A stretch of 64,000 bases of DNA. It comes from OLB16 sp964422415. GTDB taxonomy: Bacteria; Hinthialibacterota; Hinthialibacteria; OLB16. The stretch's first letter is position 1. Each line of letters starts with the position of its first letter. The notes beneath the pieces were generated by a model, which ran no database searches, was not told where the DNA came from, and worked only from the letters and a program-made list of their open reading frames with translations. The DNA lies in contig CAYRBI010000002.1 of assembly GCA_964422415.1 (NCBI GenBank), forward strand, positions 55,730 through 119,729, given 5' to 3'. Made by a program: the position numbers and the translations under genes. This document shows, one piece after another, positions 42,068-51,599 of this stretch.

Positions 42068-43334
42068 TCTTGCGGACTAGGTTCAGACAGTCAATAACCA
42101 GCTTACGCATCTCGCTGAGTTTCTCGCGCTCGCTGAACTCAGGGTGGATGTAGGGGTTGCGGGTGTGTTGTACACGGATCAATAGCAAACCCAACAAGGT
42201 CACTTCATCCTCGGTCAATCCCTGCAGACCCAGGGGATTATGGATCACCACTTGGCCATCGACATTACCAAAAGAATGCTCCCGTCCGAACAGATACGTG
42301 ATGACCCCCAAAGCCTTGAGTCCATCGGCCTTGTACTTGTCTCCATGCTTGGCCATCCGTTCCAGGATCTGCTTGGAGAGATCGGGGGTGAGTTCCTGCG
42401 AGATCACACGGTTGAGAAGCAAGTAACGCGAGAAACCCAAGGTGAGATTGTCCGAGCCCATGTCGTAGAGCATACGGACGAGTCTCTTCAGATCCGGGGA
42501 GCCAATCAACTTGGAAAGGCGTTTCCCCAGGCGTTGCTTCACCTCGTTCTCGACCGTGAATGAGAAAGAGAAGCCAGCATTGCGGGCGAGTCCACTATCG
42601 GAGTCAACCCCGATCTGAGTGTAGAGTTGTTCCGCCGCGAGGAGCATGGCTTGAGTCTCGGTATCGAAAACATCCAGCGGACCAAGAACCTTTTCCAAGC
42701 CGCTGGTGAGAACCTCCTGCTGGCCGGAGTGAATCCCCTGGGGAGCTGCGGTGGCCAGAGAATCCTGGCGGGCCACCAAAGCCCGGTCCCGCAGCTGGCT
42801 CACCCAATCATAGAGCTCACCCTTGATCGCATTATCGAACTTGATGGTCCCGATCAGACGGTTGATCTCCTCCTCGAGCGGAGCCGCCACGGTGGAGTCG
42901 TAGGCATCCATCACCTTCTCGAAACGTCCCTTGAGCGAACTCAGGGTGCGGATCTGGTTGAAGACCTCATCCAGGCAGTCATAAAGGCGTTCCAGTTCTT
43001 GATCGATGCGGCTCTTGGAGATAACCGCGGTAGCCCCCAGTTCATGGGCCAGGGCCCCCTCCTCAAAACCACCCACCGCCGAGACCATGATGACTGGAAT
43101 GAGGGGATAACGTGCCTTTACCTCGCGGATCAGATCCAACCCTTCGGTGCGGTGCGACATATCGAGATCGGTAATCACCACCTGTGGATGCTTGGTCCGG
43201 ATCTCCTCCAGGGCACTGCGCAGGCCATGGCCCTCGGTGACTTGATAATCAGCGAATTCTAGATTCCGCCGGACCGCCTCGCGGTAGAGACGGTTATCAT
43301 CCACCACCAATACCCGGCGGGGCGGCTGGCTCAT
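42057..43334 (-). CDS. Response regulator with an unassigned helical output domain
   Basis: A 425-residue protein. Residues 6-125 are a receiver domain: VLVVDDN (Asp12/Asp13), VVITDLDMS (phospho-acceptor Asp56), PVIMVSAVGG and ATAVISKSRID. The remaining 300 residues are mostly helical (LIGTIKFDNAIKGELYDWVS, ENEVKQRLGKRLSKLIG, HPEFSEREKLSEMRKLVIDC) and match no DNA-binding, GGDEF, EAL or HD-GYP pattern I know. The start overlaps the rpe stop (ATGA, 43331-43334), so it belongs to the murB operon. No kinase gene is adjacent. Confidence 0.78.
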   Translation of the reverse strand: MSQPPRRVLVVDDNRLYREAVRRNLEFADYQVTEGHGLRSALEEIRTKHPQVVITDLDMSHRTEGLDLIREVKARYPLIPVIMVSAVGGFEEGALAHELGATAVISKSRIDQELERLYDCLDEVFNQIRTLSSLKGRFEKVMDAYDSTVAAPLEEEINRLIGTIKFDNAIKGELYDWVSQLRDRALVARQDSLATAAPQGIHSGQQEVLTSGLEKVLGPLDVFDTETQAMLLAAEQLYTQIGVDSDSGLARNAGFSFSFTVENEVKQRLGKRLSKLIGSPDLKRLVRMLYDMGSDNLTLGFSRYLLLNRVISQELTPDLSKQILERMAKHGDKYKADGLKALGVITYLFGREHSFGNVDGQVVIHNPLGLQGLTEDEVTLLGLLLIRVQHTRNPYIHPEFSEREKLSEMRKLVIDCLNLVRKIND

Positions 43335-44041
43335 ACCGATTCGGCTTTCCAGGAGCGCGTTCCCATTTCTTGAAACCGCGCGAAGTCCTTGGCGAGATTC
43401 CCCGGCGCGAAGAGGGCATTCCCGGTGACAATCCATTGCGCTCCCACCGAGGCGAGATCCGCGAGATTCCCCTCGTTGACTCCACCATCGATCTCGAGCA
43501 CCACTCGTCCCCCCGTACGTTCATCGATCAGTTGCCGTAGACGGCGGATCTTATCACGGCAGGGCTCGATGAAGGATTGCCCCCCGAAGCCGGGATTGAC
43601 TGTCATGAGCAGGACCAGGTCCACTGAGGGCCACAGATACTCCAGGACATCCAACGGCGTGGCCGGATTCAAGGCCAGCCCCGCCATTTTTCCACGATCC
43701 CGGATTTTCTGCAGGCTACGGTGCAGATGGTAACCCGCCTCCGCATGCACCGTGATGCAGCTGGTGTTCGGAAAATCGAATGCCTCGGTCCAATGGTCTG
43801 GGTTGGTGACCATCAGATGGACATCAAAAGCCAGATCGGAAGCCTTCGAGAGAGACTTCACCAGGGGTGGTCCGATCGTCAGGTTGGGCACAAAGTGTCC
43901 ATCCATTACGTCCAAATGCAACACCTGGCACCCCCCCTTGGCGAGCTCCCGGACCTGTTCGCCCAGACGGGTGAAGTCGGAGGAGAGGATCGAAGGCAGA
44001 ATTTGAAAGGTACTCCGGGATAAATGGTCAGAAACACTCAC
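43331..44041 (-). CDS. rpe: Ribulose-phosphate 3-epimerase
   Basis: Interconverts ribulose 5-phosphate and xylulose 5-phosphate in the pentose phosphate pathway. The 236 residues show ILPSILSSDFTRLGEQV, HLDVMDGHFVPNLTIGP (metal-binding His/Asp), FDVHLMV, MTVNPGFGGQSFI and EIDGGVNEGN, all standard. The start is a GTG overlapping the PASTA-protein stop (GTGA), and the stop overlaps the next gene, so it sits mid-operon. Confidence 0.95.
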   Translation of the reverse strand: MSVSDHLSRSTFQILPSILSSDFTRLGEQVRELAKGGCQVLHLDVMDGHFVPNLTIGPPLVKSLSKASDLAFDVHLMVTNPDHWTEAFDFPNTSCITVHAEAGYHLHRSLQKIRDRGKMAGLALNPATPLDVLEYLWPSVDLVLLMTVNPGFGGQSFIEPCRDKIRRLRQLIDERTGGRVVLEIDGGVNEGNLADLASVGAQWIVTGNALFAPGNLAKDFARFQEMGTRSWKAESV

Positions 44042-44760
44042 TGAATCAACTGTCCAATCTGAAGATTGATGGTGGCTTTAGAATCCAGCCGCTTGCCTGG
44101 GGCTGGATCCTGCGCAATCACCTTGTTCCGTTGCGCGGGATTACTGGTTTTCTCCTGGTTGAAACCGATGGAGAAGGGTGTGTCTTTGAACTGCGTACGA
44201 ACTTGATCCTCGGTCTTCCCAATCAAATCTGGCATGACAAAGGCCACCGGCCGTGGCCCGAGACTGACCAGGATATCCACCTGAGTGCCTCTGGGGACAT
44301 CGGAGTTTCCCTCGGGATTGGTGGCGATGATACGGTTTGCGGCGACTGAATTGTGATAAGCATGAGCCTCGATGCCCACTGGCAAGCCCTCTGGTGTAAG
44401 CTTGAAGGGGACATCCTTGATTTCACTCCCGCGCAGATCGGGAAGCTTCGTTTTCTCGACCGCGGCCGCTACCTCCAGAGACACATCCCGCCCGATTTTG
44501 ACCTGGGTGAGAGCCTTCGGGCTTTGCGAAACCACCGTACCCTCACGGAACTGAGGCGCGCTGACCCTTTTGGTGTCCGCCAAGATCAGATCAGCCTTGC
44601 GAATCAGATTCACTGCTTCTTCGAGTGGAATGCCTGTCAGCAGGGGCATCTGCACGGTGGTCTTCTTCCCCAGTTGCATATACATCAGATACCCCGCCAC
44701 CATCGAAAAGATGGAGACGAAGATCAGGGTAAAGATAAACATCAGGCATCCGCGAAACAT
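44038..44760 (-). CDS. Membrane-anchored PASTA-domain protein
   Basis: A 240-residue protein with an N-terminal membrane helix (MFIFTLIFVSIFSMVAGYLM) and about three periplasmic PASTA repeats: MPLLTGIPLEEAVNLIRKAD, LPDLRGSEIKDVPFKL and MPDLIGKTEDQVRTQF, with VVSQSPKALTQVKIG and IAQDPAPGKRLDSK as the repeat ends. PASTA domains bind muropeptides or cell-wall precursors, usually on kinases or penicillin-binding proteins. Here there is no enzymatic domain. Its start overlaps the murB stop by one base (TAATG), which supports a cell-wall role. Confidence 0.85.
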   Translation of the reverse strand: MFRGCLMFIFTLIFVSIFSMVAGYLMYMQLGKKTTVQMPLLTGIPLEEAVNLIRKADLILADTKRVSAPQFREGTVVSQSPKALTQVKIGRDVSLEVAAAVEKTKLPDLRGSEIKDVPFKLTPEGLPVGIEAHAYHNSVAANRIIATNPEGNSDVPRGTQVDILVSLGPRPVAFVMPDLIGKTEDQVRTQFKDTPFSIGFNQEKTSNPAQRNKVIAQDPAPGKRLDSKATINLQIGQLIQ

Positions 44761-45734
44761 TATCCCGCCGTTTCCTTGCCAGAATGGGATTCCCTCAACT
44801 CGTCAGGAGCAAAACCAATCCGGCGCACTTCCTCCTCCAGGATCACTCCCGCATGGGAGTAGGCCAACTGCTTCATCCGCTCCGTAAGTTCCAAGACATC
44901 CCGGGCCGAGGCCTGGCCACGATTAACCACGATGTTGGCGTGTTTTTCAAACACATACGCATCCCCACACGAGAGTCCCCGTGCGCCCGCTTGGTCCAGG
45001 ATCAAACCCGCCGCAATCCTCCGTCCCCCCGGTGTCTCCGGTGGGAGGTTCTTGAAGAAACTTCCCGCTGTGGCAGCTCCATGCGGCGGGTGTTTCTCCG
45101 CGCGCAGGGCCAAGGTCTCACGGATCGCTCCGCTAATGCGTTCACGGTCTCCCAACCCCAGACGAAGGCGTACGGACAAGATGGCGTCCTTGCTCCGTTT
45201 TAGACGAGACTCACGGTAACCGAATTCAAGATTATCTGACGTTACCCGCTCGATCCCACCGGCAGATGTAATCAAGTCAACCGATTCGATCAACTCCCCG
45301 ATATTCCGGCCATACGCCCCGGCGTTGCCTACGACCGCGCCGCCCACGCTACCGGGTATCCCCGCTAAAGCCTCGCATCCCGCCAGACCCCGCGCTTCGG
45401 CGAAAGAGACCAATTCCATCAGTTCCACTCCCGCGCCAGTCTCCACACATTCCAAGGAGTTGGCCTTGATCCCCACAACCTGGTTGACGATGACCACTCC
45501 ATCAAAACCCCGGTCGCTGAACAAGACATTGCTGCCCCCACCCAACAGAAACCAGGGTAATCCCTCTCTGGTGCACTCACGGATCAGCGCTCGCAGTTGG
45601 TCACCTGTCTGGACAGTGATACACCAACGCGCCGGCCCCCCAATCCGGAAGGTGGTCTTCTGGCGTAAAGGTACACCCTCCTCCACAGCAATGCCGGGTA
45701 AAGAGGACTGGATATGCTCTCCCCAATCCCTCAT
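44760..45734 (-). CDS. murB: UDP-N-acetylenolpyruvoylglucosamine reductase
   Basis: FAD enzyme that forms UDP-N-acetylmuramate for peptidoglycan. The 324 residues have the FAD-binding motifs KTTFRIGGPARW, LLGGGSNVLFSD and GIPGSVGGAVVGNAGAYG, the substrate region FGYRESRLK, and the proton-donor serine in ATAGSFFKN; EKHANIVVN near the end is also typical. It follows the secreted propeller gene by 45 nt and is coupled to the PASTA gene. Confidence 0.95.
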   Translation of the reverse strand: MRDWGEHIQSSLPGIAVEEGVPLRQKTTFRIGGPARWCITVQTGDQLRALIRECTREGLPWFLLGGGSNVLFSDRGFDGVVIVNQVVGIKANSLECVETGAGVELMELVSFAEARGLAGCEALAGIPGSVGGAVVGNAGAYGRNIGELIESVDLITSAGGIERVTSDNLEFGYRESRLKRSKDAILSVRLRLGLGDRERISGAIRETLALRAEKHPPHGAATAGSFFKNLPPETPGGRRIAAGLILDQAGARGLSCGDAYVFEKHANIVVNRGQASARDVLELTERMKQLAYSHAGVILEEEVRRIGFAPDELRESHSGKETAG

Positions 45735-45779
45735 GGTTCCGCAGATTGTAGGACAGAAAGAGGTCAGCCGGGAGTCTCC

Positions 45780-47072
45780 TCACCACGCTCTCCAAAACGA
45801 TGCGGGGGAATAAGCTGGCTTCGCCAAGAACTGAATGCTGCCATCGGTGGGGCGGCTGACCTCAATCCCATTAATCTTGGGACCCGTACTCAAGCGGAAG
45901 GTGCGTTTCTGACCCACGACTCCATTGGCGCCAATCTTAAAATGGAAATAGAGGACCGGTTGCGCGATGCCGGTGCTGGGAACCGGTTGGTGTGTACGCA
46001 ACGAGACCAGCAATCGTCCCGATCCCTCGACGGTTACCTGCAAGTCTTCCTGTCCCAGTCCAGGCACAACAGCGGTTCCCTGCCAGGTCAGGTAGAGCGA
46101 GTCAAAAAAGAGCCTGAAATCAAACTGTTGGGCATCCTCCTCCTGCGTCGCCACCTGAACGGGATACAGCACTGTCCAGCCGGGAACCCCCGTGATGGCG
46201 GGAAGTGAATAGTTGGCTTCGAGAATACGATCAGCCGCCATCACTTCCCCGCCCTGCCGGAAATACAGGCGTGAGCCCGGGTAGATCAGAAAAGGGTCAT
46301 CACTCACTACATTGGCGGCGTTTACCCCCACCACTCCCGCCGGAGTGGAGAAAGAATTCCCGGTATTCTCACGCAAACTGTACAGGATTGTTCCAGGCAA
46401 TTTGGACAATGGGCCAAACCGGGAGAACAATAACATGCTGTCATCCCGGGTAATGAAGGGATCACGTTCATAATCGAGTGTGTTGATCCCGGTGAGAAAG
46501 GACCATGCCCCAAACTTCTGCGATGTGCTCTCGCGTGTGGCACAGGCAATGTCGGTCTGTTCGGTAAGGCTTGTTCCCGAACCGCTGGGAACCTTACGGA
46601 TAACCTCCAAGTAGACCTTTTTTTCATCGCCCGTGAGTGATCCCAGATAACCCTCAAAGGAAGAAGTACCTTGGGGCCCCACTGAAATGGGGGTGCCAAA
46701 GACCGAGCCGGTGTTCGCGCGCGTGGCCATGAAGATTTCACGGACTCTGGAGGAACTCAGACGGCGTGTGAAGTAGATCCGTAGATTATCCACCGAGAGG
46801 AAAGGTCTTTCCTCGATGTATTTAGTCGTGGATAATTCAGCAATTCGCGTATAGGTTATAAACGGGTCATCCGGATTACTCCGCAGGGCATGGTAGAGAT
46901 CACCCGAAGACTCAAAGAACATTTCCAGTTCATCATCCCGGAGGCAGGGTGTCGCGGCTCCCGCCATCGGCGACTCCTCAAAAACCGTGGTGGGTGTATC
47001 GAATTTGAATTCAGCCCGCGCAGCTTGTAGCAAGGCCAGGAGCACAAATGAACAAACAAATCGGTGGATCAT
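45780..47072 (-). CDS. Secreted TolB/PD40-like propeller protein
   Basis: A 430-residue protein with a clear signal peptide (MIHRFVCSFVLLALLQAARA). Residues about 25-290 contain repeated propeller-like motifs (RDDELEMFFESSGDLYHALR, SVDNLRIYFTRRLSSSRVRE, TRDDSMLLFSRFGPLSKLPG), as in PD40/TolB proteins. Residues about 300-405 are beta-rich and could be a cohesin-like sandwich (LTWQGTAVVPGLGQEDLQVT, VVGQKRTFRLS); this is tentative. No enzymatic motif is seen. It is the first gene of the murB operon. Confidence 0.65.
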   Translation of the reverse strand: MIHRFVCSFVLLALLQAARAEFKFDTPTTVFEESPMAGAATPCLRDDELEMFFESSGDLYHALRSNPDDPFITYTRIAELSTTKYIEERPFLSVDNLRIYFTRRLSSSRVREIFMATRANTGSVFGTPISVGPQGTSSFEGYLGSLTGDEKKVYLEVIRKVPSGSGTSLTEQTDIACATRESTSQKFGAWSFLTGINTLDYERDPFITRDDSMLLFSRFGPLSKLPGTILYSLRENTGNSFSTPAGVVGVNAANVVSDDPFLIYPGSRLYFRQGGEVMAADRILEANYSLPAITGVPGWTVLYPVQVATQEEDAQQFDFRLFFDSLYLTWQGTAVVPGLGQEDLQVTVEGSGRLLVSLRTHQPVPSTGIAQPVLYFHFKIGANGVVGQKRTFRLSTGPKINGIEVSRPTDGSIQFLAKPAYSPASFWRAW

Positions 47073-47126
47073 ACGAACAGTATAGCCGTCATCTGGAAAT
47101 GCTTCAGTCCCTGATGAAATCTCATT

Positions 47127-47155
47127 TTGCCAATTGCTTTCCTGTTATTTATATG
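47127..47155 (+). promoter_or_regulatory. Candidate sigma-70-type promoter of the hybrid histidine kinase
   Basis: TTGCCA (47127-47132), 17 nt, TATATG (47150-47155), in the AT-rich part of the divergent interval 47073-47335. TATGAT two bases on, with a 19-nt spacer, is an alternative -10. Confidence 0.35.
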
Positions 47156-47335
47156 ATATATCTATCAATTCATACGTTTCTGAGGGATGGTGATGTTATT
47201 CGTAGAGGGGGCAAGAAGCCAGAGGAGTGGCGCGAGGGCCCTTTGTGTCTGTACCCAGCAAAAGGGTTGGGCGCTGCCCACTCCGTGGTTGTCTGCCAGG
47301 GGACCGCGGTAGAAGAAACCAGGGAGTAGCAGCGG

Positions 47336-50170
47336 ATGGTACCGCCAGAATTGCAACTTGAACTCCAGCTGGAAAATGGGATTTTGGTGGTCTGTCTACA
47401 GGGCCCTCTAATCGCCCATACAATTCCCTCTCTAGCTCTCATGCTTGTCGAGGAAGAGAGCCGCCACCCGGATCTCATTGGCCTCCATTTCGACTTCTCC
47501 CAAGTAGAATATATCGATTCTCGAGCCATCGGAGCCCTGATTGGTTGGCACACTCATTTCACCAGCCGGGCAGTCGACTTCCGGATCCTGAATCCTGTTT
47601 TGCGTGTTCGAGAGACACTGCGGATCACTCACATTGATACGTTGCTCGAGCTGGGACCTCCTAGTGAGGATGACCGGACCCAGTTGGCCCGCAAGGTATC
47701 GGCGCTGTGGCAATCCCACGAATATATCCAGAAAATATTGAGTGTAATTGGCGAAGGTCTCATTGGACTGAATCCATTGGGCCGAGTCCTCTTCGTGAAT
47801 CCCGCCGCGGAACAACTCCTGCATATCAAGGAAGATCTGCTCCTTGGCCGCCCCTTGGATGAGCTCCTACTCTCCTCGACGGCGAGTGAACGGATCTCAG
47901 GCATCCCGCCGGAGGATATCATCGCGGTAGCTCGTGGTGGACGTCCTGTCTGGAGAGGTGAGATCACACTGCAACACGGTGGGGAATCGCCCACTTACCT
48001 GGCGGTGGTGGCTTCGTCGATTGTCCTGGCGGGACACTATGAGGGGGTATTAATCGGCTTACGCGATATCACCAAGCAACACGCGACCAGCGAGGCCATA
48101 CGTGAGAGCGAAGCCAGATTCCGCATTCTGTATGAACTCTCTCCCATCATGATGTATTCGATTAATGGCGAGGGATGTATCTGTAACGTCAACGCAATGT
48201 GGTTGGAAAAAACAGGCTACAACCGTGAAGAAGTCTTAGGCCGGAACGCCGATTTTCTACTCTCGATCGATCCACATTTGTGCGGAACCAGTATCACCAC
48301 CAGATTCTGGGATGATGGTCCTGTCCGGGACATACCCCTTCAATACCTCCGCAAGGATGGAACCTTACTGGATGTGCTCATCAGTGCCGATCCAACCACC
48401 GGACCCGATGGAAAAAGGATCGTCTTGACTGTTGTCCAGGATGTCACCGACCAACGTCAGGTGGAAAAGGCGCTACACCACCGGGATGCGATCTACCAAT
48501 CAGTCAGCTTCGCCGCGCAACGATTCCTGAGATCCTCGGAATGGGAATTGAGCATTCAGGAGGTCTTACAGCGTCTTGGCGAAGCGGCAGATGTTAGCCG
48601 GACGTATGTGTTCCAAAACCGGATCACGGCGGAAGGGAATCTGGTTTCCGATCAAAGATATGAGTGGGCCGCATCTGGAATATCTCCCCAGATTGACAAT
48701 CCCGGAATGCAGGGGCTCTCTGGCCTACTATGTGAATCAGAATGGTTTGGCAGTGTTCTTGGGAAAGGGGAGGTCATTTATGGCCATCTCAGGGATTTTC
48801 CCCAATATACACGTGATCTTCTCGCTGCCCAGAAGATCCAGTCTTTCGTGCTAGTCCCACTTTTCGTCAATGAATCCTGGTGGGGGTTCATTGGCTTTGA
48901 TGAGTGCCGGTCGGAGCGGGAGTGGTCGTCCATCGAGATCGATGCTCTGCGAACCGCCGCCTCCATCCTGGCGGCTGCCATCCAACGGCGCGCCAATGAA
49001 CAGGAACGGATGAGCCTTGAGGCTCAAGTTCAGCAAACCCAGAAACTCGAAAGCCTGGGTATACTGGCGGGCGGCATCGCGCATGACTTCAACAATCTGT
49101 TGTTGGGAATCCTTGGGAATGCCGACTTGGCCTTAATGGAATTACGGACTGAATCACCCGCCCGTCAGCACATCGAGGATGCGGTCAAGGCCAGCCAACG
49201 CGCCGCCGAGTTATGCGGCCAGATGCTGGCCTATTCAGGACGCGGTAGTTTTGTCCTGCGCCCCCTGGATCTCTCCGTGTTGGTGGAGGAAATGGCCCAT
49301 CTGCTGGAGGTTTCGATCTCCAAGAAGGTTTCACTCAGCTACAACTTTTCGCCACGCATCCCTCCCGTGGAGGCGGATCCCACCCAACTCCGTCAGGTGG
49401 TCATGAACCTCATCATCAATGCCTCTGATGCTATCGGAGACCAGGTCGGCCAGATCAAGATCACCACGGGCATAGTCAGTCTGGACCAGCCCACACTGAG
49501 TAAGCTGCTTGTGGGAGGTGATCTCACGGCGGGTAACTATGCCTTTCTCGAGGTTGCCGACAGTGGTTGTGGGATGGACCGGACCACCATCGAACGGATT
49601 TTTGATCCATTTTTCACCACCAAGTTCACTGGCCGGGGTTTGGGTCTGGCGGCGGTCCATGGGATTGTCCGTTCGCACCATGGCGCGATAGACATCAAGA
49701 GCGAACCGGGACACGGCACCCGTTTCCGGATTCTGTTGCCGGTAACCAACCTTCCCCTTCCGGATCTTTCCACGCCGGCCTTCAAACGGACCGAAAGACG
49801 GGGTTCTGGTACGGTTCTGGTGGTGGATGACGAGGAGATTATCACCGATATCGCCACCAAGATCCTCACTCATGCCGGCTTCCGGGTGCTGACCGCTAGC
49901 AATGGCCGTCATGGCGTGGAAACCTTCTGCTGTCATTCTGATGAGATCGATGCCGTGATCTTGGATCTGACCATGCCAGAAATGAATGGCGAGGAAGCGT
50001 ATAGCGAGATGATCCTGTTGAAAACGGATATCAAGGTGATCCTTTCCAGCGGTTACAGCGAGACCGAAGCAGCTACCCGCTTCGCGGGCAAGAACCTGGC
50101 GGGATTCATTCAGAAACCCTACCGTCCCAATGTTTTGATCGAAAAACTGAATGAAGTGCTCGGAAAATAA
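47336..50170 (+). CDS. STAS-PAS-PAS-GAF hybrid sensor histidine kinase
   Basis: A 944-residue soluble kinase without membrane helices. Domains in order: STAS (1-110, FDFSQVEYIDSRAIGALIGW with Ser62), PAS (about 125-250, VIGEGLIGLNPLGRVLFVNP), PAS (about 255-385), GAF (about 395-550, RTYVFQNRITAEGN, WWGFIGFDECRSEREWSSIE), HisKA (phospho-acceptor His583 in GGIAHDFNNLL), HATPase (NLIINASDA, VADSGCGMD, GRGLGLAAVHG) and a receiver (VLVVDDEE, Asp877 in VILDLTMPEMNG, FIQKPY). The STAS start is unusual and suggests a partner-switch input. No dedicated response regulator adjoins it. Confidence 0.9.
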   Translation: MVPPELQLELQLENGILVVCLQGPLIAHTIPSLALMLVEEESRHPDLIGLHFDFSQVEYIDSRAIGALIGWHTHFTSRAVDFRILNPVLRVRETLRITHIDTLLELGPPSEDDRTQLARKVSALWQSHEYIQKILSVIGEGLIGLNPLGRVLFVNPAAEQLLHIKEDLLLGRPLDELLLSSTASERISGIPPEDIIAVARGGRPVWRGEITLQHGGESPTYLAVVASSIVLAGHYEGVLIGLRDITKQHATSEAIRESEARFRILYELSPIMMYSINGEGCICNVNAMWLEKTGYNREEVLGRNADFLLSIDPHLCGTSITTRFWDDGPVRDIPLQYLRKDGTLLDVLISADPTTGPDGKRIVLTVVQDVTDQRQVEKALHHRDAIYQSVSFAAQRFLRSSEWELSIQEVLQRLGEAADVSRTYVFQNRITAEGNLVSDQRYEWAASGISPQIDNPGMQGLSGLLCESEWFGSVLGKGEVIYGHLRDFPQYTRDLLAAQKIQSFVLVPLFVNESWWGFIGFDECRSEREWSSIEIDALRTAASILAAAIQRRANEQERMSLEAQVQQTQKLESLGILAGGIAHDFNNLLLGILGNADLALMELRTESPARQHIEDAVKASQRAAELCGQMLAYSGRGSFVLRPLDLSVLVEEMAHLLEVSISKKVSLSYNFSPRIPPVEADPTQLRQVVMNLIINASDAIGDQVGQIKITTGIVSLDQPTLSKLLVGGDLTAGNYAFLEVADSGCGMDRTTIERIFDPFFTTKFTGRGLGLAAVHGIVRSHHGAIDIKSEPGHGTRFRILLPVTNLPLPDLSTPAFKRTERRGSGTVLVVDDEEIITDIATKILTHAGFRVLTASNGRHGVETFCCHSDEIDAVILDLTMPEMNGEEAYSEMILLKTDIKVILSSGYSETEAATRFAGKNLAGFIQKPYRPNVLIEKLNEVLGK

Positions 50171-50223
50171 ATCCCGCCGCTAGAACGAGAAGGATATCAT
50201 CACCTCGTCTGCACCCAAAAAAC

Positions 50224-50251
50224 TGGCCCCGGAGGTCACCCCCCGGGGCCA
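50224..50251. terminator. Hairpin between convergent kinase and parvulin genes
   Basis: TGGCCCCGG (50224-50232) pairs with CCGGGGCCA (50243-50251). A weaker hairpin, ATATTCC/GGAATAT, follows at 50265-50288. On the plus strand GTGTTTTGAT follows, a poor U-tract. Probable bidirectional terminator. Confidence 0.6.
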
Positions 50252-50302
50252 TGTTAGTGTTTTGATATTCCCGTATATGCAGGAATATTATCGCGGGTAC
50301 TG

Positions 50303-51388
50303 CTACTGCACCTTCTCCACCTTGGCGGAAGCAATCAATGACTTGAACCAAGTGCTCAAGGCCTTATCTTGCAGAGCTTCCTTGATCTGATCATTCACCT
50401 TCTCAATCGGATCGGTTCCCGCTGGGTTGTGCTCCGTAACCTTGATGATGTGATAGCCAAACTCGGTTTCGACTACCTCGCTGATGTCGCCGGGCTTGAG
50501 AGTGAAAGCCGTCGCCTCAAAAGCGGGGACCATTTGTCCCTTCTCAAAAGAACCAAGGCTGCCACCCTGAGCCTTGCTCGGGCAAGAGGAATTTTCCTGG
50601 GCCATTTTGGCGAAGTCCGCTCCCGCCAGAATCTGCTTACGGATATCCTCGGCCTTGGCCTTCTGGGCATCCTTGGTGGCTTGATCGGCGCCCTTCTCGG
50701 TTCCCAGGAGGATGTGGCTCGCGGTCACCTGCTCCTCGTGCGTGAACTCTTTCTCATGTTCTTTGTAGTAGGTTTCCATCTCAGCTGAGGCTGGGCTGGG
50801 CAGAGTGGCCTTGTATTGCTTGACTGTGTTGGCCAGGAGAAATTCCTTCCGCATCTCCTCCTTGAGCGATTCCAGGGTCATGTTCTGCTCGGCCAGTTTC
50901 TTTTTGAACTCATCCTCACTGGGGAAGTTAGCGGAGATCTTCTTGATTTCCGCATCCAGATCAGCGTCGCTTACCGTGACATTGTTCTTCTTGGCGTAGT
51001 CCCGCAGCTGGGACTTCAGCACGATCTGATCCAAAGCCTTGGGCTCGAACTGGGCGCGGTATTGTTCCAGCATCTGGGGGGGAATCCTGCCACCTCCCAT
51101 GCGATTAAGCATCGCGGTCATCTCCTCATCCACCTGTCCCTGAGTGACTGGCTCGCCATTCACATTCGCAACCACCTTCTTAGGATCCTTCGGCGCATCG
51201 GCGAGTTGGGGATCGATGGTGATACTTCCCTCGGCGGGCGCGGCTTGTGGTGGCGCGGCCTGATCCGCCGCCGGCTGGGGATCAGTTTGAGCGCATACAC
51301 TCTGCCCAGCCAACACCAATAGGATGACCGCCAGCGCCATCACCAGTGGTAACCAGTTTCCTCTGACCTTTTGTGAAATAGAACGCAT
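50303..51388 (-). CDS. Exported parvulin-type peptidylprolyl isomerase (SurA/PrsA-like)
   Basis: A 361-residue chaperone-isomerase for envelope protein folding. The signal peptide is LPLVMALAVILLVLAGQSVCA; no lipobox is evident. A Gln/Ala/Pro-rich linker precedes a helical SurA-N-like domain (VNGEPVTQGQVDEEMTAMLN). The parvulin domain spans about residues 225-325 (VTASHILLGTEKG, GGSLGSFEKGQMVPAFEATA, ETEFGYHIIKVTE). The ATG at 51388 has GAGG 5 nt upstream. It lies 211 nt after the GH99-like fusion gene, so it may have its own promoter. Confidence 0.9.
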   Translation of the reverse strand: MRSISQKVRGNWLPLVMALAVILLVLAGQSVCAQTDPQPAADQAAPPQAAPAEGSITIDPQLADAPKDPKKVVANVNGEPVTQGQVDEEMTAMLNRMGGGRIPPQMLEQYRAQFEPKALDQIVLKSQLRDYAKKNNVTVSDADLDAEIKKISANFPSEDEFKKKLAEQNMTLESLKEEMRKEFLLANTVKQYKATLPSPASAEMETYYKEHEKEFTHEEQVTASHILLGTEKGADQATKDAQKAKAEDIRKQILAGADFAKMAQENSSCPSKAQGGSLGSFEKGQMVPAFEATAFTLKPGDISEVVETEFGYHIIKVTEHNPAGTDPIEKVNDQIKEALQDKALSTWFKSLIASAKVEKVQ

Positions 51389-51599
51389 TTGAACCTCGTT
51401 GATATAAAAAGCATTGATCCTTGATGGGGAGAGCACGGCTCAACCCCTCAGTTCAAACTGAGCACGGCTCTCTCACGGTAAGGAAGAGATCGCCTCTTAC
51501 GGTGGGTCGGAGAGAAGTCTTGCGACTGGATGCCACGTTTTCAGCGGGAACTTAAGGGTAGCGTAAACAAGCCGCCCGGTCTTCGCAAGGGCTGGTCCT

